A DNA stretch of 64,000 bases from Xylanimicrobium pachnodae JCM 13526 = NBRC 107786 (lineage in GTDB: Bacteria; Actinomycetota; Actinomycetes; Actinomycetales; Cellulomonadaceae): assembly GCA_001592145.1 (NCBI GenBank), contig BCWJ01000012.1, positions 1-64,000 of the forward strand. Direction: 5' to 3'. This document shows positions 1 to 9,953 of this stretch, piece after piece (positions within the stretch are counted from its first letter, which is position 1; each line of letters starts with the position of its first letter). The notes under the pieces were generated by a model. That model had not been told where the DNA came from. It saw only the letters and a list, made by a program, of their open reading frames with translations, and did no database searches. The translations under genes were made by a program, and so were the position numbers.

Positions 1-42
1 CGGGCGCCGGGAGCACCGTGTTCAGGCCAGGCGGGGTTCGGG

Positions 43-321
43 CTAGACGTCCGTGGCCGCGTGGTGGCGGCGCGCGGAGGCCGCACGGGTGGTCGCCTGG
101 CGGGCCAGGCGGCGGGCGAGCACGGCTATGGCCGCGGAGACTCCCGCGAAGGCCACCGCTTGGATGATCGTGGCCTCGTCGTCGTCGGGGTTCTTCGGTG
201 CTGCGTGACCGGTGCTCTTCTCCCAGATCGTGGCGACAGCTTTCTGTGCCACCCAGCCCGCGGCGATGGTCAGGGCCATCGTGCCGAGCTTCATGGCGAG
301 GGACTGCTCCCGCGTGCTCAC
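43..321 (-). CDS. DUF4235-type small membrane protein
   Basis: A 92-residue protein with two hydrophobic stretches (about residues 10-28 and 48-68) separated by a short acidic loop (NPDDDE) and ending in an Arg/Ala-rich, His-containing tail. Size and layout match the DUF4235 family of small actinobacterial integral membrane proteins, whose function is unknown. The GTG start at 321 is chosen because a strong ribosome binding site (GGGAGGAACC) lies just upstream on the minus strand; the frame stays open further upstream but without a comparable site. It is divergent from the thiamine operon and shows no clear functional link to it. Confidence 0.75.
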   Translation of the reverse strand: MSTREQSLAMKLGTMALTIAAGWVAQKAVATIWEKSTGHAAPKNPDDDEATIIQAVAFAGVSAAIAVLARRLARQATTRAASARRHHAATDV

Positions 322-489
322 CGAGGTTCCTCCCAGGGTTGACGTCTCGACGCCGGACGACGTCCGGTATCGCCCAAGGTAGCGCCCCGTGAAGGTATCG
401 CCACCGCTCGGGTCGCGGCAGGGCGGTCGGTGTCGCGCGGACGAGCCGGGTTCCCGACGTGGATCGCCGTGGGCTAGGCTCGCCAGGAA

Positions 490-590
490 CGACAGGGGAG
501 CGCCACCCGGCAGATGGGCCGGAGCGCTGAGAGTGCGGAACACCGCAGACCCTCGAACCTGATCCGGTTGACACCGGCGGAGGGAGTCGG
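490..590 (+). promoter_or_regulatory. TPP riboswitch (THI element)
   Basis: The conserved TPP aptamer elements occur in order: GCTGAGAG at about 526-533 (pyrimidine-sensing helix) and GAACCTGATCCGG at 555-567 followed by a CCGGCGGAGGGA block at 574-585 (pyrophosphate-sensing helix). It lies about 80 bases before the thiB start. Between aptamer and gene, GGGCCC is repeated around 622-645 and could pair as part of an expression platform, but there is no T-run, so control of translation initiation is more likely than termination. It would lower expression of thiBPQ when thiamine pyrophosphate is plentiful. Confidence 0.93.
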
Positions 591-669
591 GCTTCTCATT
601 CCTGGTCCGTACGGGTGCCGTGGGCCCCTGGGCGGTCCGGGCCCCTTCTCGACCGTGAGGAGGACTGTG

Positions 670-1761
670 TTGACCAGCAGGAACCGCCGGATGGCCACCC
701 GCCGCCGGCTTGCCATGACCGCCGCGGTAGCCGCGCTGCTGCCCGTGCTGGGGGCGTGCGGGACGGCCGCACCGGGAGCGGACCCGACGTCGGGTGCGTC
801 CGGGGCCGGCACCGTGACGCTCGTGACGCATGACTCGTGGGCGGTGTCCGACGACGTCATCGCGAAGTTCGAGGCTGACAGCGGCGTGACGGTGAAGCAG
901 GTCGCGGTGGGTGACGCGGGAACCCTGGCGAACCAGCTCGTCCTCACCCAGGGCTCACCGCTGGGAGACGTCGTGTTCGGCATCGACAACACGTTCGCGT
1001 CGCGCGTGGCGGACGCGGGTGTGCTGGAGGACTACAGCCCGGCCGGTGCGGCCACGGGCGAGTCGCCGTTCGCGGGCCTGACCCCCATCGACCAGGGCGA
1101 CGTGTGCGTCAACGTGGACACCGCGTGGTTCGATGCGCACGGTCTGGCGGAGCCGGTGACCCTGGAGGACCTGGCGAAGCCCGAGTACCGGGACCTCATG
1201 GTGGCGCTCAACCCGGCGTCGTCGTCGCCCGGGATGGCGTTCCTGCTGGCGACGGTGGGCGCGTTCGGGGTGGACGGGTTCGACGGGCAGGGGTGGACCG
1301 GATACTGGTCGGCGCTGAAGGCGAACGGGCTGACGGTCGCCGAGTCGTGGTCGGACGGGTACTACTCGGAATTCTCCGGTGGGGGCGAAGGCGGTACGCG
1401 CCCGATCGTGGTGAGCTACTCGACGTCGCCGGCGTTCACGCTGACCGAGGACGGGTCGGCGACCACGACGCGGGCGCTCCTCGACACGTGCTTCCGGCAG
1501 GTGGAGTACGCGGGCGTGCTGGCGGGCACGGCGAACCCGGCGGGCGCGCGGGCGCTGGTCGACTTCCTGACCTCCGAGACGTTCCAGGCGGACATCCCGG
1601 GGCAGATGTACATGTACCCGGCCGACCCGGATGTCGCGCTGCCCGCGGACTGGGTGAAGTTCGCGCCGCTGGCGCCGCACCCGTTCGAGGTGGCCCCGGA
1701 CCAGATCACGGCGCATCGTGAGGCGTGGGTCGACGCCTGGACGGAGGCCGTCGGGGCGTGA
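670..1761 (+). CDS. thiB: Thiamine ABC transporter substrate-binding lipoprotein
   Basis: Extracellular lipoprotein expected to capture thiamine or its phosphates and deliver them to ThiP. The N-terminus has an Arg-rich start, a hydrophobic core and a lipobox ending LGAC, followed by a Gly/Ala/Pro linker and a periplasmic-binding-protein fold (motif VTLVTHDSWAVS near the mature start, as in TbpA/ThiB). The TTG at 670 is favoured because AGGAGG sits six bases upstream; GTG 667 and ATG 691 are alternatives. The stop overlaps the thiP start, and the TPP riboswitch just upstream supports the substrate. Confidence 0.88.
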   Translation: MTSRNRRMATRRRLAMTAAVAALLPVLGACGTAAPGADPTSGASGAGTVTLVTHDSWAVSDDVIAKFEADSGVTVKQVAVGDAGTLANQLVLTQGSPLGDVVFGIDNTFASRVADAGVLEDYSPAGAATGESPFAGLTPIDQGDVCVNVDTAWFDAHGLAEPVTLEDLAKPEYRDLMVALNPASSSPGMAFLLATVGAFGVDGFDGQGWTGYWSALKANGLTVAESWSDGYYSEFSGGGEGGTRPIVVSYSTSPAFTLTEDGSATTTRALLDTCFRQVEYAGVLAGTANPAGARALVDFLTSETFQADIPGQMYMYPADPDVALPADWVKFAPLAPHPFEVAPDQITAHREAWVDAWTEAVGA

Positions 1762-3443
1762 ACCGCACCCGGCTCGGGTGGGGGGTGGCGGTCGCGCTGC
1801 CCCTCGCCTTCCTGGGCGTGTTCTTCGCGTGGCCGGTGGCGGCGCTCGTGGGTCGTGGGTTCGTGGCCGACGGCGGCGGCGTCGACCTGGGCGGGCTGAG
1901 GGACGTGCTGGGCAGCCCGCGGACGTGGCGGTTGGTGGGCATCACGCTGGCGCAGGCGGCGGCGGGCTCGGTGGGCTCGGTGCTGCTGGGCCTGCCTGTC
2001 GCGTACCTGCTGTACCGGACGCGGTTCCCGGGGCGGGCCGTGCTGCGTGGCCTGGTGACGGTGCCGTTCGTGCTGCCCACCGTCGTCGTCGGGGTTGCCT
2101 TCCGGTCGCTGTTCCGGGCTGACGGTCCGCTGGGCTGGGCGGGCCTGGAGGAGACGTTCGTGGGCGTCGTCGTCGCGCTCGTGTTCTTCAACGTCTCCGT
2201 CGTCGTGCGCACGGTGGGCGGGCTGTGGGAGCGGCTGGACCCGCGTGCCGAGCAGGCCGCGCGGGCGCTGGGTGCGACGCCCCAGCGCGCCTTCCGCACC
2301 GTGACGCTGCCCGCGCTGGGCCCGGCCATCGCGAGCGCGGCCGCCGTGGTGTTCCTGTTCTGCGCGACGGCGTTCGGCGTCGTGCTGGTGCTCGGCGGGC
2401 TGGGCTACGGCACGATCGAGACGGAGATCTACCGGCGCACCACGCAGTTCCTGGACCTGCGGACGGCCGCGGTGCTCTCGATCCTGCAGCTCGTCGTGGT
2501 CACGGGGGCGCTGTTCGCCGCCGCGCGGGCCCGGGGCCGGGGCGAGCGGGCGCTGCACCTGGAGCAGGAGGATGTCGCCGCGCACCGGTGGAGCGCGCGC
2601 CGCGCGTCCGACGTCGGGGCTGCGGCGGCGACCGTCGTCGTCGTCGGCGTGCTGATCGTGCTGCCGCTCGCCGGGCTCGTGGGGCGGTCGTTCCGGGGGC
2701 CGGACGGCGCGTGGACGCTGGCCAACTACCGGGCGCTCGGCACCACGGGTGGGCGCAACGCGCTGTCCGTGACGGTGTGGGAGGCGCTCGGGACCTCGCT
2801 GCGCACCGCGTTGATCGCGACCGCCATCGCCGTCGTGGTGGGCGGCCTGGTGGCCCTGGTCGTGTCCCGGCGCCCGCGGGCCCGCGCGGCGCGGCGGGCG
2901 GTCGGGCTGCTCGACGCCGTGGTCATGCTGCCCCTGGGGGTGAGCGCGGTGACCGTCGGGTTCGGGTTCCTCATCACGCTGGACCGGCCGCTCGGGCTGA
3001 ACATCGACCTGCGCACGTCCGGGCTGCTGGTGCCCGCCGCGCAGGCCGTGGTGGCGGTGCCGCTCGTGGTGCGCACGGTGCTGCCCGTGCTGCGCGCGAT
3101 CGACCCGCGGTTGCGGCAGGCCGCGGCCGTGCTCGGCGCACCGCCCGGGAGGGTGCTGCGCGACATCGACCTGCCCATCGCCCTGCGGTCCCTGGGGCTG
3201 GCGATCGGGTTCGCGTTCTCCGTCTCGCTCGGCGAGTTCGGCGCCACCGCGTTCCTGGCACGCCCCGACTCCGCCACCCTGCCGGTGGTCATCTTCCGGC
3301 TCATCGGACGGCCCGGCGCCGAGAACTACGGCATGGCACTGGCCGCGTCCGTGATCCTGGCCGCCATCACGGCCGCCTGTGTCATGCTCGCCGAGCGCCT
3401 GCGCCAGGATCGCGGTGCGGGCGCGGTGGGAGGGGAGTTCTGA
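1758..3443 (+). CDS. thiP: Thiamine ABC transporter permease
   Basis: A 561-residue integral membrane protein with about twelve hydrophobic segments in two homologous halves, each carrying an EAA-type loop (EQAARALGATPQRAF near residue 175 and a LRQAAAVLGAPPGRVL stretch in the second half). This two-in-one permease is typical of ThiP. It begins at a GTG that overlaps the thiB stop, so translation is probably coupled. It forms the membrane channel for thiamine import with ThiB and ThiQ, under the same riboswitch. Confidence 0.88.
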   Translation: MNRTRLGWGVAVALPLAFLGVFFAWPVAALVGRGFVADGGGVDLGGLRDVLGSPRTWRLVGITLAQAAAGSVGSVLLGLPVAYLLYRTRFPGRAVLRGLVTVPFVLPTVVVGVAFRSLFRADGPLGWAGLEETFVGVVVALVFFNVSVVVRTVGGLWERLDPRAEQAARALGATPQRAFRTVTLPALGPAIASAAAVVFLFCATAFGVVLVLGGLGYGTIETEIYRRTTQFLDLRTAAVLSILQLVVVTGALFAAARARGRGERALHLEQEDVAAHRWSARRASDVGAAAATVVVVGVLIVLPLAGLVGRSFRGPDGAWTLANYRALGTTGGRNALSVTVWEALGTSLRTALIATAIAVVVGGLVALVVSRRPRARAARRAVGLLDAVVMLPLGVSAVTVGFGFLITLDRPLGLNIDLRTSGLLVPAAQAVVAVPLVVRTVLPVLRAIDPRLRQAAAVLGAPPGRVLRDIDLPIALRSLGLAIGFAFSVSLGEFGATAFLARPDSATLPVVIFRLIGRPGAENYGMALAASVILAAITAACVMLAERLRQDRGAGAVGGEF

Positions 3444-4468
3444 TGACGGCGGCCGGCCTGGTGGTGCGCTCCGCCGTCGTGCGGTACGACGACGACGCCC
3501 CTCGCGGCCGGCGGCGCGCCGAGCCCACGACCGCCGTCGCCGGCGTCGACCTGGAGGTCGCGGACGGCGAGATCCTCGCGCTGCTCGGGCCCAGCGGCTG
3601 CGGGAAGTCGTCGCTGCTGCGGGCCGTCGCCGGGCTGGAGCCGCTCGCGGGCGGGTCGGTGACGTTCGACGGCCAGGACCTGGCCGGGGTGCCCGTGCAC
3701 CGGCGCGGCTTCGGGCTGCTGTTCCAGGACGGGCAGCTCTTTGCGCACCGGTCCGTCGCGCGCAACGTCTCGTACGGGCTGGAGGTGGCGCGGGTGCCGC
3801 GCGCCGAGCAGGCCGCCCGGGTGCGCGAGCTGCTGGCCGCCGTCGGGCTGGCCGGGTACGGGGAGCGGGACGTGTCCACGCTGTCGGGCGGGGAGCGGCA
3901 GCGGGTGGCCCTCGCCCGCGCGCTCGCGCCCCGGCCCCGGCTCCTGCTGCTCGACGAACCGTTCTCCGCCCTGGACCGGGCCCTGCGCGAACGGCTGGCC
4001 GTCGACGTGCGCGACGTGCTCCGGGCGACCGGGACCACCGCGATCTTCGTGACCCACGACCACGACGAGGCCAACACGGTGGCCGACCGGATCGCCGTCA
4101 TGTCCGCGGGCAGGTTGCTGCAGGTGGCACCGCCCCAGGAGCTGTGGCGGGCACCCGCGTCGCGTGAGGTGGCCGAGTTCCTGGGCTACCAGGCGTTCGT
4201 CCCGGACGGTGACGGGTGGCTGGCCGTCGCGCCGGCCGGGCTGCGGGTGCTGGACGGAGCGCCCGGGGCCGCGACGCGGGGGGAGTGGGCGGCCCGTGTG
4301 GTCGGGTCCACGTTCCGGCGCGGGCGCGTCGAGGTGACGGTCGACACCGACCTGGGTGGCGGGCCGCAGCGGCTCGTCGCGCTCACCGGGACCGTCGAGC
4401 TGCCTGCGGTGGGTGCGCGGGTCGTCGTGGGGCTCGACCCGGGCGGGACCGCCGTCGTCCCGCGCTGA
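3443..4468 (+). CDS. thiQ: Thiamine ABC transporter ATP-binding protein
   Basis: A 341-residue ATPase: Walker A GPSGCGKSS at residues 49-57, Q-loop FQDGQ near 95, signature LSGGE at 147-151, Walker B LLLLDEP at 167-173 and switch His in VTHDHDEA. About 100 residues follow the nucleotide-binding domain and look like a TOBE-type regulatory domain, making it longer than short proteobacterial ThiQ proteins. The ATG shares one base with the thiP stop. Substrate is inferred from the operon and riboswitch, since the ATPase alone resembles other importers such as those for spermidine or iron. Confidence 0.85.
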   Translation: MTAAGLVVRSAVVRYDDDAPRGRRRAEPTTAVAGVDLEVADGEILALLGPSGCGKSSLLRAVAGLEPLAGGSVTFDGQDLAGVPVHRRGFGLLFQDGQLFAHRSVARNVSYGLEVARVPRAEQAARVRELLAAVGLAGYGERDVSTLSGGERQRVALARALAPRPRLLLLDEPFSALDRALRERLAVDVRDVLRATGTTAIFVTHDHDEANTVADRIAVMSAGRLLQVAPPQELWRAPASREVAEFLGYQAFVPDGDGWLAVAPAGLRVLDGAPGAATRGEWAARVVGSTFRRGRVEVTVDTDLGGGPQRLVALTGTVELPAVGARVVVGLDPGGTAVVPR

Positions 4469-4595
4469 TCGCTCGCCCGCGACAGGTCGCGCGCCGGTCC
4501 GGCGGGTCGATCACGATCGTGCGCACGCTGCCCGCAGCGCGAGGGTACGAGGACGCCACGGCGGAGGGCATGCCGCTGGCCGAGTGAGCAGACAG

Positions 4596-4638
4596 GGTCT
4601 CGACAGGCTCGACCTCGGGTGTCGAGCCTGTCGAGACC
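4596..4638. repeat. Inverted repeat of the GGTCTCGACAGGCTCGAC family, likely terminator
   Basis: Two perfect 18-base arms (4596-4613 and 4621-4638) flank a 7-base loop. It lies between the convergent ends of thiQ and pgi and could act as a bidirectional terminator. A near-identical copy occurs at 15767-15810, so it belongs to a dispersed family rather than being a one-off hairpin. No T-run follows on either strand. Confidence 0.85.
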
Positions 4639-4643
4639 GGGCG

Positions 4644-6359
4644 TCAGGCGTGGCGCAGCTCGCGGTACTTGCGCACCAGGGAGCGGGTGGACGGGTCCTG
4701 GGTGGCCAGGGCGGCCTCGTCGCCGGCGACGGCGGGGGCCACCTCGAGGGCGAGCTTCTTGCCGAGCTCGACGCCCCACTGGTCGAACGAGTCGATGCCC
4801 CACACGATGCCCTGCGTGAACGTGATGTGCTCGTACAGGGCGACGAGCTGGCCCAGCACCGACGGCGTGAGGGCCGGCGCGAGGATCGACGTCGTCGGGC
4901 GGTTCCCGGCGAACACGCGGGCCGGCACGATGTGCTCGGGGGTGCCCTCGGCGCGCACCTCGTCGGCCGTCTTGCCGAACGCGAGGGCCTTGGTCTGGGC
5001 GAAGAAGTTGGCGAGGAACAGCTCGTGCACGTCGGCGCCCGGGCGCACCGCGCCCCCGTCACCCTCGGCGTCGGCGAGCGGGTAGGCGGGCTTCGCCACG
5101 GCGATGAAGTCGGCCGGGACGAGCTGCGTGCCCTGGTGGATGAGCTGGTAGAAGGCGTGCTGGCCGTTGGTGCCGGGCTCGCCCCAGAACACCTCGCCCG
5201 TCGCGGTGGTCACGGGGGTGCCGTCCCAGCGCACCGACTTGCCGTTCGACTCCATGGTGAGCTGCTGCAGATACGCGGCGAAGCGGTGGAGCTGCTGGGC
5301 GTAGGGCAGCACGGCGTGCGACGCGGCCCCCAGGAAGTTGACGTTCCAGACGTTGAGCAGCCCCATGAGCGCCGGGATGTTGCGCTCCAGCGGCGTGGTG
5401 CGGAAGTGCTCGTCGATGACGCGGAACCCGGCGAGCAGCTCGCGGAACCGGTCGGGGCCGATGGCGATGGCCACCGAGGTGCCGATGGCGGAGTCGACCG
5501 AGTAGCGGCCGCCCACCCAGTCCCAGAAGCCGAACGCGTTGGCCGGGTCGATGCCGAACGCCGCGACCTTGTCCAGGGCGGTCGAGACGGCCACGAAGTG
5601 CTTCCCGACGGCCGCCCGCCGCGCCTCGTCGTCGTCGGCGACGAGTCCACGCGCCGCGAGCGACTCGAGCAGCCAGGCGCGCGCGAGGCGCGCGTTCGTG
5701 AGGGTCTCCAGCGTGCTGAACGTCTTGGACGCGACGATGAACAGCGTGGTCTCGGGGTCCAGGTCGGCGGTCTTCTGCGCGACGTCGGTGGGGTCGATGT
5801 TGGAGACGAAGCGCACCGTGAGGCCCGCCTGCCGGTACGGTTCGAGCGCCTCGTAGACCATGACGGGACCCAGGTCGGAGCCACCGATGCCGATGTTGAC
5901 CACCGTCTCCACGCGCTTGCCCGTCACGCCCGTCCACGAGCCGTCCCGCACGCGCGTGGCGAACTCGGCCACCTTGTCGAGCTCGGCCGCGACGTCGGCG
6001 TCCACGTCCTGCCCGTCCACGACCAGCGGCGGCTGGGTGCCCGGCGCGCGCCGCAGGGCCGTGTGCAGCACCGCGCGGTCCTCGGTGACGTTGATGCGCT
6101 CGCCGGTGAACATCGCCTCGATGCGCTCGGTGAGGTTCACCTCCTCGGCCAGGCGGACCAGCAGCGCGAGCGTCTCGTCCGTGACCAGGTTCTTCGACAG
6201 GTCCACGAACAGGTCGCCCGCCTCGAACGTGAGGCGCTCGGCGCGCTCCGGGTCGGCGGCGAACCAGGCACGCAGGTCGGCATCGAGGTGCTGGTGGTGG
6301 GCGGCGAGGTCGGTCCAGGCGCTGGTGCTGGTCGGATCGATCGGAGCGGGCGTCGTCAT
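4644..6359 (-). CDS. pgi: Glucose-6-phosphate isomerase
   Basis: A 571-residue cytosolic enzyme interconverting glucose 6-phosphate and fructose 6-phosphate in glycolysis and gluconeogenesis. Family signatures are clear: a [11 protein letters not shown] stretch, the catalytic-region motif ESNGKS, the [14 protein letters not shown] block and a C-terminal [19 protein letters not shown] signature. Length matches the large (about 550 residues) bacterial and eukaryotic form. The ATG at 6359 precedes a typical short N-terminal leader; the frame is open further upstream but without family similarity. It stands alone and faces the thiamine operon. Confidence 0.97.
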   Translation of the reverse strand: MTTPAPIDPTSTSAWTDLAAHHQHLDADLRAWFAADPERAERLTFEAGDLFVDLSKNLVTDETLALLVRLAEEVNLTERIEAMFTGERINVTEDRAVLHTALRRAPGTQPPLVVDGQDVDADVAAELDKVAEFATRVRDGSWTGVTGKRVETVVNIGIGGSDLGPVMVYEALEPYRQAGLTVRFVSNIDPTDVAQKTADLDPETTLFIVASKTFSTLETLTNARLARAWLLESLAARGLVADDDEARRAAVGKHFVAVSTALDKVAAFGIDPANAFGFWDWVGGRYSVDSAIGTSVAIAIGPDRFRELLAGFRVIDEHFRTTPLERNIPALMGLLNVWNVNFLGAASHAVLPYAQQLHRFAAYLQQLTMESNGKSVRWDGTPVTTATGEVFWGEPGTNGQHAFYQLIHQGTQLVPADFIAVAKPAYPLADAEGDGGAVRPGADVHELFLANFFAQTKALAFGKTADEVRAEGTPEHIVPARVFAGNRPTTSILAPALTPSVLGQLVALYEHITFTQGIVWGIDSFDQWGVELGKKLALEVAPAVAGDEAALATQDPSTRSLVRKYRELRHA

Positions 6360-6521
6360 GGGGTCCACGGTATCGAGGTGGTGGCCCTGACGCCTGTGCC
6401 CGTGGCCGCACCGGTGGTGGGGTGGCGCGCGTGAGGGGGACGGCGCGCGCCGTCGGCACGTGGCGCCGTGAGCGCGTCGCACGCGTGGACAAGGCGCTGC
6501 ACCGCGGGGCAGGCTCGCCTC

Positions 6522-7277
6522 ATGTCTCACACCGTTGCCCTTGAACTTGCCGTCCAGGACGTCGCCGGGGCCCGCGTCGCGGCCGCCGTGGGTGCTCAGC
6601 GCATCGAGCTGTGCGCGGCCCTGAGCGCCACGGGCGGGCTCACGCCGTCGGTCGGGCTGGTCGAGGCGGTGGCGCTGGCGCTCGCGGGTACGGGGACGCA
6701 GCTGCACGTGCTCGTCCGCCCGCGCGCCGGCGGCTTCGTGTACGACGCCGACGAGGTAGCGGTGCAGGTGCGCGACGTGCGCGCCGTGCTCGAGGCGGGG
6801 GCCGACGGGGTGGTGGCCGGGGCGCTGACGGCGTCCGGTGGCCTGGACGAGGCCGCGCTGGCCTCCCTGGTCGCGGCGGCCGACGGGGCCGACGTGACCT
6901 TCCACCGGGCGTTCGACATGATCGAGGACCGGGTCGCCACCGTGGACGCGCTGGCACGGGCCGGGGTGCGGCGCGTGCTCACCTCCGGCGGCGGCGCCAC
7001 GGTGGCCGACGGCCTCGACGAGCTGACCAGGCTCGTGCCCGTGGCCCGGGATCGACGGGTGCAGCTCATGGCCGGTGGCGGGGTGCGGCCGTCCGACATC
7101 GCCGCCCTGGTGGCCGCCGGGGTCGACGCCGTGCACCTGTCCGCGAAGCGCGCCGTCGCGCAGACCGGTGGTCCCGGCGGCGGCTCGGGTGGGTACGACG
7201 TCACCGACGCGGGCCTCGCGACCGCTGCAGCCGACGCTCTCCGGGCGGCCGCGGACGGCTCGGTTGCCGCAAGCTGA
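6522..7277 (+). CDS. cutC: CutC family protein
   Basis: A 251-residue TIM-barrel protein. The start region ([26 protein letters not shown]), a [12 protein letters not shown] strand and the TFHRAFDM and LTSGG motifs are diagnostic of CutC, historically linked to copper homeostasis. The copper role is not firmly established in bacteria, so the family name is safer than a function. ATG 6522 is used; an upstream in-frame ATG at 6468 would add unconserved residues. Nothing nearby suggests a metal-handling operon. Confidence 0.9.
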   Translation: MSHTVALELAVQDVAGARVAAAVGAQRIELCAALSATGGLTPSVGLVEAVALALAGTGTQLHVLVRPRAGGFVYDADEVAVQVRDVRAVLEAGADGVVAGALTASGGLDEAALASLVAAADGADVTFHRAFDMIEDRVATVDALARAGVRRVLTSGGGATVADGLDELTRLVPVARDRRVQLMAGGGVRPSDIAALVAAGVDAVHLSAKRAVAQTGGPGGGSGGYDVTDAGLATAAADALRAAADGSVAAS

Positions 7278-7399
7278 GCGAGGCCGGCGCGTCTCGGCTC
7301 CCGGACGGCGCACCGGCGCGTTTTGACAGCATGTGGCGCGGCCTGCGACCCTCCCGCTCGGCGGACACCGCCGATCCCCGAGCGAACCGTGAGGCTCCC

Positions 7400-8698
7400 A
7401 TGATGACGAAGCGCGCCCTGGTGGCGCTCGCGGTGGGCACTGCCGTCACCGCGCTGGCGACGGGCTGTGCGGGCATCGCCCCTGGAAGCCTCGACAACGT
7501 CGAGACCGTCACGTGGTGGCACAACTCGACGCAGGAGGTGGCCAAGCAGTACTACGACCAGGTCGCCATCGACTTCGAGAAGCTGCACCCGGGCGTGAAC
7601 GTGGAGGTCACCGCCCTGGAGCACTCGGACATGCTCGCGCGGCTCGACGCCACCCTGACCTCGAACGACCCCGCGCAGGTCCCCGACGTGTTCATGTCTC
7701 GCGGTGGAGCAGAGCTGCGCGACGAGGTCGCGGCCGGCGTGACGCGCGACCTGACGAAGGTGGCCGCCCAGGAAGTCTCGACCCTCGGCCAGTTCACCGC
7801 CGACTACACCGTGGACGACAAGGTGTACGCGCTGCCCTACTCGATGGGGATCGTCGGGTTCTTCTACAACGCCGACCTCTTCGCGCAGGCGGGCATCACC
7901 GACGTCTCCTCCAACCCGACGATCGAGGAGTTCTACGGCTGGATCGACGCGCTGAAGGCGGCTGGGATCACACCGCTCTCGGTGGGTGCGGCCGACAAGT
8001 GGCCGGCGGCCCACTACTGGTTCTACGACGTGATCCGGGAGTGCCCGCGCGCGACCATCGACTCCGCCATCGCGTCGAAGACCTACACGGACCCGTGCTT
8101 CGTCGCCGCGGGCGACCGGCTGGCCGAGCTCCTGGCGAAGCAGCCCTTCAACGACGGCTTCGCGGCGACGGTGGCCCAGGAGGGGCCGACGTCGGCGTCC
8201 GGGTTGCTCGCGAACGGCCAGGTGGCCATGGAGCTGGCGGGCCACTGGGAGCCTGGCATCGTGGGTGGCCTGCGGGCCGACGGCACCGTGCCCGAGACGC
8301 TCAAGTGGTTCGCGTACCCGACCTTCCCCGACCAGGCGGGCGAGCCGTCCGACCAGATGGGTGGCGGTGACGCGTGGGAGGTGTCGACGTCGGCGCCGGA
8401 CGCTGCCGTGGAGCTGGCTCGCTACCTCGTCTCACCGGAGGTCCAGCGCGGCTTCGCGGAGCGGAACATGGGACTGCCCACGAACCCTGCGGCCACCGAC
8501 GCCGTGGCCTTCCCCGCACTGCAGAACCTCATCGCGGTGCGTGACGACGCGAAGGACGCGCCGCAGCTCTACCTCGACACGCGGCTCGGGACCGCGATCG
8601 GAGGGCCGATGGTCACCGAGATCGCCAAGGCGTTCACGGGCGACTCCGGAGCGCAGCAGATCGTCGACGCGATCACCGCGGCCGCCGCAGCCGAGTAG
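7400..8698 (+). CDS. Sugar ABC transporter substrate-binding lipoprotein (solitary paralogue)
   Basis: A 432-residue family 1 solute-binding lipoprotein with lipobox LATGC, then [11 protein letters not shown] at the mature N-terminus. It is closely similar along its whole length to the binding protein at 9954-11276 (shared blocks include [28 protein letters not shown] and [19 protein letters not shown]), so the pair arose by duplication. No permease genes follow; it faces the LacI gene across a hairpin and probably shares the permeases at 11281-13202. Its upstream region has TTGACA at 7323-7328 but no copy of the 9845 operator. A second ATG follows immediately at 7403. Confidence 0.9.
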   Translation: MMTKRALVALAVGTAVTALATGCAGIAPGSLDNVETVTWWHNSTQEVAKQYYDQVAIDFEKLHPGVNVEVTALEHSDMLARLDATLTSNDPAQVPDVFMSRGGAELRDEVAAGVTRDLTKVAAQEVSTLGQFTADYTVDDKVYALPYSMGIVGFFYNADLFAQAGITDVSSNPTIEEFYGWIDALKAAGITPLSVGAADKWPAAHYWFYDVIRECPRATIDSAIASKTYTDPCFVAAGDRLAELLAKQPFNDGFAATVAQEGPTSASGLLANGQVAMELAGHWEPGIVGGLRADGTVPETLKWFAYPTFPDQAGEPSDQMGGGDAWEVSTSAPDAAVELARYLVSPEVQRGFAERNMGLPTNPAATDAVAFPALQNLIAVRDDAKDAPQLYLDTRLGTAIGGPMVTEIAKAFTGDSGAQQIVDAITAAAAAE

Positions 8699-8715
8699 GA
8701 GCGCGCGGGCGAACG

Positions 8716-8744
8716 GGGCGCCCCACGCCTCCCTGGGGGCGCCC
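8716..8744. terminator. Hairpin between convergent genes
   Basis: GGGCGCCCC (8716-8724) and GGGGCGCCC (8736-8744) form a strong GC stem with an 11-base loop between the convergent ends of the binding-protein gene and the LacI gene. There is no T-run, as is common in very GC-rich actinobacteria, so terminator activity is inferred from position. Confidence 0.55.
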
Positions 8745-8757
8745 GGGCGAGCGGGGT

Positions 8758-9789
8758 CTAGTCGGTGGGTGGCGCGGCCGTCGACCGGCGCACCACGAGG
8801 CTCGCGGGGCGCCGCACGTGCGCCTGCGCTGTCCGCCCGTCGAGCAGGGCCAGCAGCATGGTGAACGCGTCGGCGCCCATCTCCTGGAGCGGCTGGGCGA
8901 CGGTCGTCAGCCGCGGCGTCGTCCGTGCCGCCTCGGGGATGTCGTCGAAGCCCACGACGGACACGTCCTGCGGGACGCGCAACCCGAGCTCCTCGGCGAC
9001 CTGCAGGACGGCGAAGGCCGAGAGGTCGTTGGCCGCGAAGATCGCGGTGGGGCGGTCGGGCCGGGGCCGTGTGAGCAGCTCGCGGGCTGCGTCGACGGAC
9101 CACGCGGCGCGGTAGCCGCCGTCGAGCACGAGTGCCGGGTCGTACGCGATGCCGGCCTCCTCGAGCGACTGCCGGTACCCCTTCTCGCGCAGGATGGCGG
9201 ACATCAGGTCGGTGCGACCCCGGATGTGGGCGATGCGCCGGTGCCCCAGGTCGATGAGGTGGCGGGTGGCCGCGCGGGCGCCGTCCGCGTTGTCGGCGTC
9301 GACCACGTGGGCACCACCGGTGCCGGTGTGCGGGTCGACGGCGACCACGGGCACGGTGGTCGAGGGCAGCACGACCGTGGGCGTGAGGATGATGGCGCCG
9401 TCGATGAGCGTGCCGCCCAGGCGGGACAGGGAGCGCTGCTCCCAGCCGACGGCGTTGTCGTCCGCGATGGCGCCCGAGTAGGCCAGGAGCTCGTACCCCT
9501 TGCCGAGGGCGTTGGCGGAGATGCCCTTGAGGAGCTCGGTGGCGAACGGGTCGAACCCGGCCACCAGGATCCCGATGACGTTGGTGTGGGTGCGGCGCAG
9601 CGAGCTCGCAATGAGGGAGGACTCGTAGCCGAGCTCGGTGACCACCTGCTGGACCCGCTCGGCGGTGGTGGCGGCGACGCCATAGCGTCCGTTGACCACC
9701 TTGGACACGGTGGCGACGGACACGCCCGCTGCCCGAGCGACGTCCGTGATGGTGACGCGGCCCGCAGGACGCATGAGTGGGTCGATCAC
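8758..9789 (-). CDS. LacI family transcriptional regulator (BxlR-like)
   Basis: A 343-residue repressor. The N-terminal helix-turn-helix ([21 protein letters not shown]) and hinge are standard LacI, followed by a periplasmic-binding-like sensor domain with the [12 protein letters not shown] and VSVVGFDDI motifs. It is divergent from the sugar ABC operon, and a perfect LacI-type operator lies between them at 9845-9864, so it very likely represses that operon and itself. By analogy to bxlR of Streptomyces the inducer is probably xylobiose or a related oligosaccharide (inference). GTG 9789 and ATG 9774 are both possible starts; neither has an ideal ribosome binding site. Confidence 0.9.
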   Translation of the reverse strand: MIDPLMRPAGRVTITDVARAAGVSVATVSKVVNGRYGVAATTAERVQQVVTELGYESSLIASSLRRTHTNVIGILVAGFDPFATELLKGISANALGKGYELLAYSGAIADDNAVGWEQRSLSRLGGTLIDGAIILTPTVVLPSTTVPVVAVDPHTGTGGAHVVDADNADGARAATRHLIDLGHRRIAHIRGRTDLMSAILREKGYRQSLEEAGIAYDPALVLDGGYRAAWSVDAARELLTRPRPDRPTAIFAANDLSAFAVLQVAEELGLRVPQDVSVVGFDDIPEAARTTPRLTTVAQPLQEMGADAFTMLLALLDGRTAQAHVRRPASLVVRRSTAAPPTD

Positions 9790-9844
9790 CCTCAGACCGT
9801 ATCGCGGCGGGGCGTCCGGAGAGTACGCGACGCACTCGCTACGA

Positions 9845-9864
9845 AATCGTTATCGATAACGATT
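9845..9864. promoter_or_regulatory. LacI-family operator
   Basis: AATCGTTATCGATAACGATT is a perfect 20-base palindrome with the central CG typical of LacI-family sites. It overlaps the start of TTGACA (9863-9868), the probable -35 element of the operon, and sits 56 bases from the GTG of the divergent repressor gene. Binding there would block the operon promoter and could autoregulate the repressor. Confidence 0.88.
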
Positions 9865-9953
9865 GACACGCGTCCTGGCGCTCTGCGACTGTCGGGGTTG
9901 GCAGGAGTACCTGTTTCCGACCTGTCGACGACGACCAATCAAGGGGTTCCACG

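Noticed and set aside
4356-6434. Long plus-strand open frame opposite pgi
   Set aside because: Pgi is fully conserved on the minus strand; the plus-strand product has no motifs.
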